Shown: one piece after another, positions 58,979 through 64,000 of the stretch | Position numbering within the stretch: position 1 is the stretch's first letter | Layout of the letters: each line of letters opens with the position of its first letter | Assembly (NCBI GenBank): GCA_000336895.1 | Contig: AOLX01000027.1 | Location: 193,573 to 257,572 of the forward strand | Origin: Haloarcula argentinensis DSM 12282 | GTDB lineage: Archaea > Halobacteriota > Halobacteria > Halobacteriales > Haloarculaceae | Length of the DNA: 64,000 bases | Direction of reading: 5' to 3' | Program-made: the position numbers and the translations under genes | Notes under the pieces: generated by a model | What the model was told of the DNA's origin: nothing | The model's database searches: none | The model's input: the letters and a program-made list of their open reading frames with translations, nothing else

Positions 58979-59152
58979 AAGTTTGGAGATGGAGGCCCGA
59001 TAGCCGTCGGTAAAACCACGGCTCTCGACTGCCGTTATCTAGCGGGAGTGCAAGCACGGTAAAGAACCTTTGCTTGTCTCGGTATGTCATCGTATGGTCG
59101 TGTCTCGGCAGGAACCGGCGAATTTTAGTGTGGGACTGCGAGATGTATCCCT

Positions 59153-59335
59153 ATGGGCTTTGGTAGCTACGATGAATCCGAACAGAAGGACAACGACGTA
59201 GACGCGGACGACAGCGAGGGTGTTGCGGTTCACGAGAACGACCACGACGGGTCAGTTTCCTTCGAGACAGAGGCGACCACGAGTGACCTCGTCGACAAAC
59301 TCGGCGACATGAAAGACGAAGACGACGAGGCGTAA
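59153..59335 (+). CDS. DUF5786 small acidic protein
   Basis: 60 residues, with MGFGSYDESEQ at the start and SFETEATTSDLVDKLGDMKDEDDEA at the end. It matches a small haloarchaeal conserved family whose C-terminal helix is the best-conserved part. Role unknown. Confidence 0.78.
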   Translation: MGFGSYDESEQKDNDVDADDSEGVAVHENDHDGSVSFETEATTSDLVDKLGDMKDEDDEA

Positions 59336-59351
59336 GGGCCTCGAATACCAG

Positions 59352-59702
59352 TCAGAACGGCGATTCCTGCCCGACCTTTTCGGCGAGTTCGCCGCGCTCG
59401 TCGAGCTGTTCGAGAATGTCACTGCCGCCGATGAATTCCCCGTCCACGAACGTCTGTGGAATCGTCTCGCGCCCGCTGTGGCGCTCTAGCGCCTCTCGAT
59501 AGGCGTCGGTTGCCTTCAGAACATCCACTGTCTCGATGTCGTCGCGGTGCTGTTGCAGCAGTCCGAGGGCCTTCTTCGAGTAGCCACACTGTGGCATCAG
59601 CTCGTTGCCTTTCATGAACAGCACGACCTCGTTGTCCTCGATGACGCTGTCTACCTGGTCCGTGACCTCTTCCGGCGAGAGTTCTTCGGGCTCGAATGCC
59701 AT
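59352..59702 (-). CDS. Monothiol glutaredoxin (Grx4-like)
   Basis: 116 residues from MAFEPEELSP. VVLFMKGNELMPQCGYSKKALGLLQQ carries the active site CGYS (usually CGFS) with the single cysteine at residue 39; RETIPQTFVDGEFIGGSDIL supplies the glutathione-binding loop. Monothiol glutaredoxins bind and transfer [2Fe-2S] clusters and pair with BolA, which is encoded directly upstream on the same strand. Confidence 0.9.
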   Translation of the reverse strand: MAFEPEELSPEEVTDQVDSVIEDNEVVLFMKGNELMPQCGYSKKALGLLQQHRDDIETVDVLKATDAYREALERHSGRETIPQTFVDGEFIGGSDILEQLDERGELAEKVGQESPF

Positions 59703-59774
59703 ACCCTCACTAACGGCGTCGGCAATAAAGACGTACCGACGGGTCAAGCAGAACCGCACCGCCGGGGCGCACGG

Positions 59775-60017
59775 CTACTCGGCTTCCTCGGGCGTCAGCG
59801 TCGTCAGCTCGATGGCGTGAATGTCGCGAGTGAGATGGTCCCCCAGCGCGTCGTGAACAAGCTGGTGCTGGTCAACCAGCGACTCGCCCTCGAATGCCGG
59901 CGAGACCACGCGTACGGCGTAGTGTTTGTCGTCGTCGGGGTCCCGCGGTGTGGTGACCGTCGCCCGCGCCTTCGGAAGCGTTTCCTCTATGAGTTCGGCG
60001 ACCGCGTCCTCGTCCAT
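59775..60017 (-). CDS. BolA-family protein
   Basis: 80 residues from MDEDAVAELIEETLPKARATVTTPRD; HYAVRVVSPAFEGESLVDQHQLVHDALGDHLTRDIHAIELTTLTPEE is the BolA core, with the conserved histidine that ligates the Fe-S cluster shared with monothiol glutaredoxin. It heads the pair and so fits an Fe-S regulatory module. Confidence 0.88.
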   Translation of the reverse strand: MDEDAVAELIEETLPKARATVTTPRDPDDDKHYAVRVVSPAFEGESLVDQHQLVHDALGDHLTRDIHAIELTTLTPEEAE

Positions 60018-60230
60018 ACGCGCTCTGAAGAGAGCGGCGGGCAAAACAGTTGGCGTCGCGGCCACCGATTGAGCGATAGCTACCGACGGAAAGCGACCAG
60101 TCCCGGGGCGGAAGCCAATCGTCACGACCAGTTTGATAGCCCGTCCCGTGTGTTTGTCCTTGCGGAGACCGGCCGTCTCTCCCTGCCGGCTGAACCACAG
60201 GTGTTTGTGCCCCGGGCACCTAACTCGACT

Positions 60231-60614
60231 ATGAGCGACGCAACGCTCGTCTACGACGACGACTGCGGCTTCTGTACGTGGTGGGCGGACTTCATCGGCG
60301 AGCGGTCCGACCTCGAAATTGTCGGGTTCTCCGAGCTCGCTGCCGACCTGCTGGAGCGCCTCCCAGACGACTACGAGTCCTGTTCGCATCTGGTGACCGA
60401 GGAAGACGTGTATTCCTGCGGAGAGTCCATCGAAACCGCACTTACATACACCGAACTTGGGAAGCCTGCGCGGCCGCTGGTCTCGTTCCTCCGGCAGTTC
60501 GAAGACTACGAACGGTTCCGTGAGCGAGCCTATCGACAGGTCGCGGATAACCGTTCGAAGTGGGGGAAGGTCATGTCGAAGACGCCGCCAGCGCGCAGGG
60601 GCAACTCGGACTGA
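60231..60614 (+). CDS. DCC-family thiol-disulfide oxidoreductase (DUF393)
   Basis: 127 residues. LVYDDDCGFCTWWADFI with CGFC at positions 12-15 is the DCC motif. It is soluble, the region after the motif having only the thioredoxin-like fold, and possibly reduces small substrates. Its neighbours are redox genes too. Confidence 0.8.
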   Translation: MSDATLVYDDDCGFCTWWADFIGERSDLEIVGFSELAADLLERLPDDYESCSHLVTEEDVYSCGESIETALTYTELGKPARPLVSFLRQFEDYERFRERAYRQVADNRSKWGKVMSKTPPARRGNSD

Positions 60615-60684
60615 CGCCACGTTCTGGGGACTGTCGAACGCCGTTCTCATATCAGACGGTGGGCCGCGACAGCCGCCGGCCCAC

Positions 60685-61095
60685 TCACTCCATCAGTTGC
60701 TGGTGGGTCGGCTTCATACAGCGATCCTGAACGACCTGACGGCCGGCCGCCTCGGCGCGTTCGACGGCTTCGTCGTCGTGGATTCCAAGCTGAAGCCAGA
60801 TAACGGCGTCGTCGTCGCGTTCCAGAGCCGCGTCGACGATGTCGCTGACCTCGTCGCTCGGCCTGAACACGTCAACGATGTCTATTTCGCCGGGGATCTC
60901 TGCCAGTGAGTCGTAGGCCTTCTGCCCGAATATCTCGTCAGCGAAGGGGTTGACCGGAATCACTTCGTACCCCTGCTTGCTGAGGTACTTCGGAATCTCG
61001 TGTGCATCCTTTCCGGGGCTGGTTGAGCACCCAACGACGGCGACACGGTCACGTTCGAGGATCTCTCGGAGTTCGGCGTCCGAAGTAACAGGCAT
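60685..61095 (-). CDS. CoA-binding protein (YccU-like)
   Basis: 136 residues from MPVTSDAELREIL. VAVVGCSTSPGKDAHEIPKYLSKQGYEVIPVNPFADEIFGQKAYDSL is the CoA-binding Rossmann fold of succinyl-CoA synthetase alpha-like proteins, and IWLQLGIHDDEAVERAEAAGRQVVQDRCMKPTHQQL is the conserved C-terminal half. Role not known. Confidence 0.85.
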   Translation of the reverse strand: MPVTSDAELREILERDRVAVVGCSTSPGKDAHEIPKYLSKQGYEVIPVNPFADEIFGQKAYDSLAEIPGEIDIVDVFRPSDEVSDIVDAALERDDDAVIWLQLGIHDDEAVERAEAAGRQVVQDRCMKPTHQQLME

Positions 61096-61139
61096 ACGCG
61101 AAGGTTTGTCGGGCAGCAACAAAAGGGATTGCCTGCTAC

Positions 61140-61514
61140 CTACTCTGCGGGCTCGTCGGCCTCTGTCGGTTCCTGCAGGTAGGTCTCGCCCCACGCTGCC
61201 ATTTCGGTGATCACGGACTCCAGTGACTCCCCGTGTTCGGTGAGCGAGTAATTGACGCGAAACGGCTGTTCGTTGATTACTTCGCGGTCGACGAGCCCCT
61301 TCTCCTGCAGGTCTTCGAGGCTGTCAGAGAGCACTTTGGACGAAATCCCATCGACGTTCTCTTTGAGTTCATTAAACCCTGAGGGGCCGTTATCAAGCAA
61401 TCGGTGGATGATAACGGGGTGCCACTTCTTCCCGATAAGCGACGCCGTCGTGGTTATAGGACACCAGTCCTCGCCGGCACACCAGACGGGGAGCTTCTCC
61501 GGTGAATCGCTCAT
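61140..61514 (-). CDS. HxlR-family transcription regulator
   Basis: 124 residues from MSDSPEKLPVW. CPITTTASLIGKKWHPVIIHRLLDNGPSGFNELKENVDGISSKVLSDSLEDLQEKGLVDREV is the HxlR winged helix, with the cysteine near residue 18 that some family members use as a redox switch. It is 230 bp from the divergent ThuA gene and could control it. Confidence 0.88.
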   Translation of the reverse strand: MSDSPEKLPVWCAGEDWCPITTTASLIGKKWHPVIIHRLLDNGPSGFNELKENVDGISSKVLSDSLEDLQEKGLVDREVINEQPFRVNYSLTEHGESLESVITEMAAWGETYLQEPTEADEPAE

Positions 61515-61744
61515 ATCTTGTCGGGATTTCGGTCGCTGTCGGCTAATAACTACCCCTGTGCGGGTAGCCGGAATCCATCTTTTGGAACCCACATTGAGAA
61601 ACTCAGTCGGATATCGAACACTGACACCTGCCCAGAACTATCGGTCTCCGCACCAAGGTGTGTCCCTCACCACTATTTCTTGTGGCGCGGTTACGCTAGA
61701 AGCGAGTAGGCATATTTTTCTCCGGTTATTCAGTGTATTCTTGT

Positions 61745-62440
61745 ATGGTTGCAGTCACCGTGTGGAACGAAAACCAGCACGAACGGGCGACAGGCCCGGC
61801 CAAGGCAATGTACCCCAACGGGATCCACACGACGCTGGCTGAGGCGCTTGCTTCGTACGGCCACACCGTTCAGACAGCGACTCTCGATGAGCCGGCCCAC
61901 GGACTAACCGAGGAGGTACTCGCCGAGACGGATGTGTTACTGTGGTGGGGCGATGTCGCGCATGACCTTGTCAGCGATGCGACTGCAAACCGCATCGAGC
62001 AGGCCGTCCGTGACGGGATGGGATTCATCCCGCTCCACTCAAGTCATGAGTCGAAGCCGTTCGAGGCGCTCATGGGGGGGACTGGCACCCTGCGCTGGCG
62101 CGAAGAGGGAGAGCGCGAGTCCGTCTGGTTCGTCGAAACGAGCCATCCCATTACCGACGGACTGCCCGAGGAGTTCGAACTCGAACGTGCCGAGATCTAC
62201 GGAAAGGGGTTCGATCTGCCGATACCGGACACCCTAGTGACTGTAAGCTGGTGTGACGACGGCACAGTGTTTCCCAGCGGGTGTTGTTACTACCGTGATG
62301 CAGGACGGATATTCTACTTCCAACCCGGCCACGAGACGTTCCCAGTGTACCACCAGCCAGTCGTCCAGAAGCTCTTGCACAACGCGGTTACGTGGGCCGC
62401 ACCGAATGAGCCCGGCCGCCCCTGCGCCGGACAGCCCTGA
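61745..62440 (+). CDS. ThuA-domain protein
   Basis: 231 residues from MVAVTVWNENQHER. GIHTTLAEALASYGHTVQTATLDEPAHGL, DVLLWWGDVAHDLV, GMGFIPLHSSHESKPFEALMGGTGTLRW and FYFQPGHETFPVYHQPVVQKLLHNAVTW are the ThuA glutamine-amidotransferase-like fold. Trehalose or sugar utilisation is assumed for the family, but the catalysis is not known. Confidence 0.85.
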   Translation: MVAVTVWNENQHERATGPAKAMYPNGIHTTLAEALASYGHTVQTATLDEPAHGLTEEVLAETDVLLWWGDVAHDLVSDATANRIEQAVRDGMGFIPLHSSHESKPFEALMGGTGTLRWREEGERESVWFVETSHPITDGLPEEFELERAEIYGKGFDLPIPDTLVTVSWCDDGTVFPSGCCYYRDAGRIFYFQPGHETFPVYHQPVVQKLLHNAVTWAAPNEPGRPCAGQP

Positions 62441-62710
62441 CGAGCAGTACAACCGTCGTAGTGCATATTGGCCCCGGCTGCCCTGTCCCCTGTTCAATTG
62501 ACCTACTGGAAGCGACGGCCTGAATCAGTGCATAGGCGATTAGGAGGGGTTTTCAGGAACAGTAGGAACTGTTTTCCCCTGTCAGGGTGAGCGAAGGCGA
62601 CTGCAAACTTAGGAGCCTGAGTCACGACCGTGAGTCAGTATGCGAGGACAACAGCGGAGCCGTAGACCGATTCCAAAGGGTTTGTATCTGATGACTTCGG
62701 AGAGTGCCCT

Positions 62711-63880
62711 ATGACAGAGAACGTGGTCGTGCTCGGAGCGGGGTACGCTGGCGCGGGGGCAATAAAGAGTTTCGAGGACGAGCTAGACGGTCAGACGGAC
62801 GTTGATGTTACGTGGATTTCTGAGACGGACTATCATCTGGTCCTACACGAGTCCCACCGTTGCATCCGGGACCCGAGCGTGCAGGAGAATATCGCCATCC
62901 CCGTCCACGAAATCAAGCAGCCGTCGACCGCGTTCATTCAGGACGAGGTCGTTGGTATCGACACCGACGCCCAGGAGGTAGACCTCGCCAACTCCGACAC
63001 CGTCGAGTACGACTACCTGCTCGTTGGGCTGGGCTCCCAGACGGCCTTCTTCGGCATCGAGGGCCTCGAAGAGTATGCCCTGACGCTCAAAAGCCTCGAC
63101 GACGCACTCGACATCCACGACAAGATTCAGCAAGCGGCCCGCAAAGCCTCCACAAACGACCCGGCGCAGGTCGTCATCGGCGGCGCTGGCCTCTCCGGCA
63201 TTCAGACCGCCGGCGAGGTCGCCGAGTTCCGTGACGAACACAACGCGCCAATCGATATCCATCTCGTCGAAGGCCTCGACCAGGTCTTGCCCAACAGTGA
63301 TCCGGAACTCCAGGGTGCCTTGCGCAAGCGGCTGGAGGCCGCCGACGTGAACATCAAATGCGGGGAGTTCATCGGCGAAGTCGACGAGGAGACGGTCTAC
63401 ATCGGCGACGAGGACGAACTGGACTACGATGTGCTGGTCTGGACGGGCGGCATCACCGGCCGCGATTGCATGCAAGACGTCGATCTGGACAAGGACGAGC
63501 GCAACCACCGCGTCCACGCAGAAGGGAACTTCCAGACCGAGGACGAGCGCGTGTTCGCGATCGGTGATTCGGCGCTGATCGACCAGCCGGGCGACCAGCC
63601 CGCGCCGCCGACTGCCCAGGCCGCCTGGCAAGCCGCGGAAGTCGCGGGCGAGAACCTCGCTCGCGCCGTGCGAGGGCAGCCACTGAAGACGTGGACCCAC
63701 AAGGACAAGGGCACGGTCGTTTCGGTCGGCGAGAAGGCCGTCGCCCACGACGTGGTGAATATGCCTATCGAAACGTTCGGCGGACTACCAGCGAAACTGC
63801 TGAAGAAGGCGATTGCGGCTCGCTGGATCAACGACGTGACCAGCGTGGGTCGGGCCGCCAAGGCCTGGCCTGACATGTAG
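62711..63880 (+). CDS. Type II NADH dehydrogenase-like flavoprotein
   Basis: 389 residues. VVVLGAGYAGAGAIKSF binds FAD, VVIGGAGLSGIQTAGEVAEF binds NAD(P)H, and FAIGDSALIDQPGDQPAPPTAQAAWQAAEVAGENL is the second FAD-binding motif. The C-terminus has a short amphipathic stretch (LPAKLLKKAIAARWIND) for membrane association. Sulfide:quinone reductase is an alternative but lacks the expected cysteine pair. Confidence 0.85.
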   Translation: MTENVVVLGAGYAGAGAIKSFEDELDGQTDVDVTWISETDYHLVLHESHRCIRDPSVQENIAIPVHEIKQPSTAFIQDEVVGIDTDAQEVDLANSDTVEYDYLLVGLGSQTAFFGIEGLEEYALTLKSLDDALDIHDKIQQAARKASTNDPAQVVIGGAGLSGIQTAGEVAEFRDEHNAPIDIHLVEGLDQVLPNSDPELQGALRKRLEAADVNIKCGEFIGEVDEETVYIGDEDELDYDVLVWTGGITGRDCMQDVDLDKDERNHRVHAEGNFQTEDERVFAIGDSALIDQPGDQPAPPTAQAAWQAAEVAGENLARAVRGQPLKTWTHKDKGTVVSVGEKAVAHDVVNMPIETFGGLPAKLLKKAIAARWINDVTSVGRAAKAWPDM

Positions 63881-63964
63881 CGAGTACCTTTTTACGTCAC
63901 CCCCTCTCCTTGCGCCTCCGGCGCTGCGGGGAGTGGGTTCGCAAAAATCTACGCTAAAAACGAC

Positions 63965-63991
63965 CTTCTCGCTCCCGCTGGTCGCGAGAAG
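63965..63991. repeat. Perfect 8-bp hairpin near the window end
   Basis: CTTCTCGC/GCGAGAAG with an 11-nt loop. It follows a T-rich stretch; a terminator or part of a repeat is possible, but the window ends here. Confidence 0.35.
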
Positions 63992-64000
63992 TGAAACCCC

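Overview
The window is chromosomal DNA of a haloarchaeon (class Halobacteria), most likely Haloarcula or a close relative. The evidence is high-GC, very acidic proteins, many ATGA start/stop overlaps, several leaderless promoters, archaeal information genes (TFB, the aCPSF1 nuclease, RNase P component 4, an archaeal 7S/SRP RNA), and many small families restricted to haloarchaea. The genus is an inference from general resemblance; no database search was possible.

Layout. (1) 0.2-9.0 kb: accessory genes of nitrogen-oxide respiration and redox/heme chemistry: a MIP18-like Fe-S protein, two DUF2249 proteins, a cupin, an orphan HemA-dimerisation-like domain, a heme-copper-oxidase-like membrane protein, a two-domain multicopper oxidase and a radical-SAM/partner pair. 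Two different palindromes are each used at two promoters here. (2) 9.3-21.4 kb: ordinary housekeeping genes (PHP, asparagine-synthase-like, NUDIX, TFB, GatCA, HtpX-like protease, glycosyltransferases, MFS, RNase P, YhbY, MscS). (3) 21.76-30.13 kb: an island bounded by a direct repeat of the 3' end of tRNA-Arg. On one strand it carries an ADP-ribosylglycohydrolase, a small unknown protein, a Ro60/TROVE protein, four tandem structured RNAs that look like archaeal Y RNAs, a PF10127-type nucleotidyltransferase, and 23 tRNA or tRNA-like genes covering 18 amino acids. (4) 30.2-38.1 kb: SRP RNA, acyl-CoA synthetase, methyltransferase, and a sugar-acid dehydratase followed by an IclR regulator, separated by AT-rich intergenic stretches. 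(5) 38.1-56.0 kb: a molybdenum/tungsten region: Tat-exported formate dehydrogenase with its Fe-S and membrane subunits, a multi-cluster Fe-S protein, a TorD chaperone, a DyP-like lipoprotein, an AOR-family protein, MobA, YqeC, MoaA and a MOT1-type molybdate transporter. (6) 56.0-63.9 kb: RNA and redox housekeeping (NrnA-like DHH protein, aCPSF1, glutaredoxin, BolA, HxlR, ThuA, NDH-2-like).

The most interesting part is the island. Four RNAs at 24950-25467 (minus strand) share one architecture: a closing helix of 8-9 bp, an asymmetric internal loop (YCGA on the 5' strand, seven nucleotides close to GATTTTC on the 3' strand), a second helix of 7-9 bp, and a conserved TTNCTTC after that helix. 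The helix sequences differ between copies but stay paired. Two copies also carry a T-arm, a capped acceptor-like stem and a D-arm, in the order of a tRNA circularly permuted at the junction of the D-arm and anticodon arm. This is the layout expected of tRNA-mimicking Y RNAs, and the genes lie just upstream of the Ro60 gene. The tRNA genes look foreign: Trp, Met-type CAT and Gln(TTG) have no introns, tRNA-Phe carries a 51-nt insertion, and two tRNAs have mismatched acceptor stems. I read the island as an integrated tRNA-rich element devoted to RNA surveillance or repair; that function is inferred.
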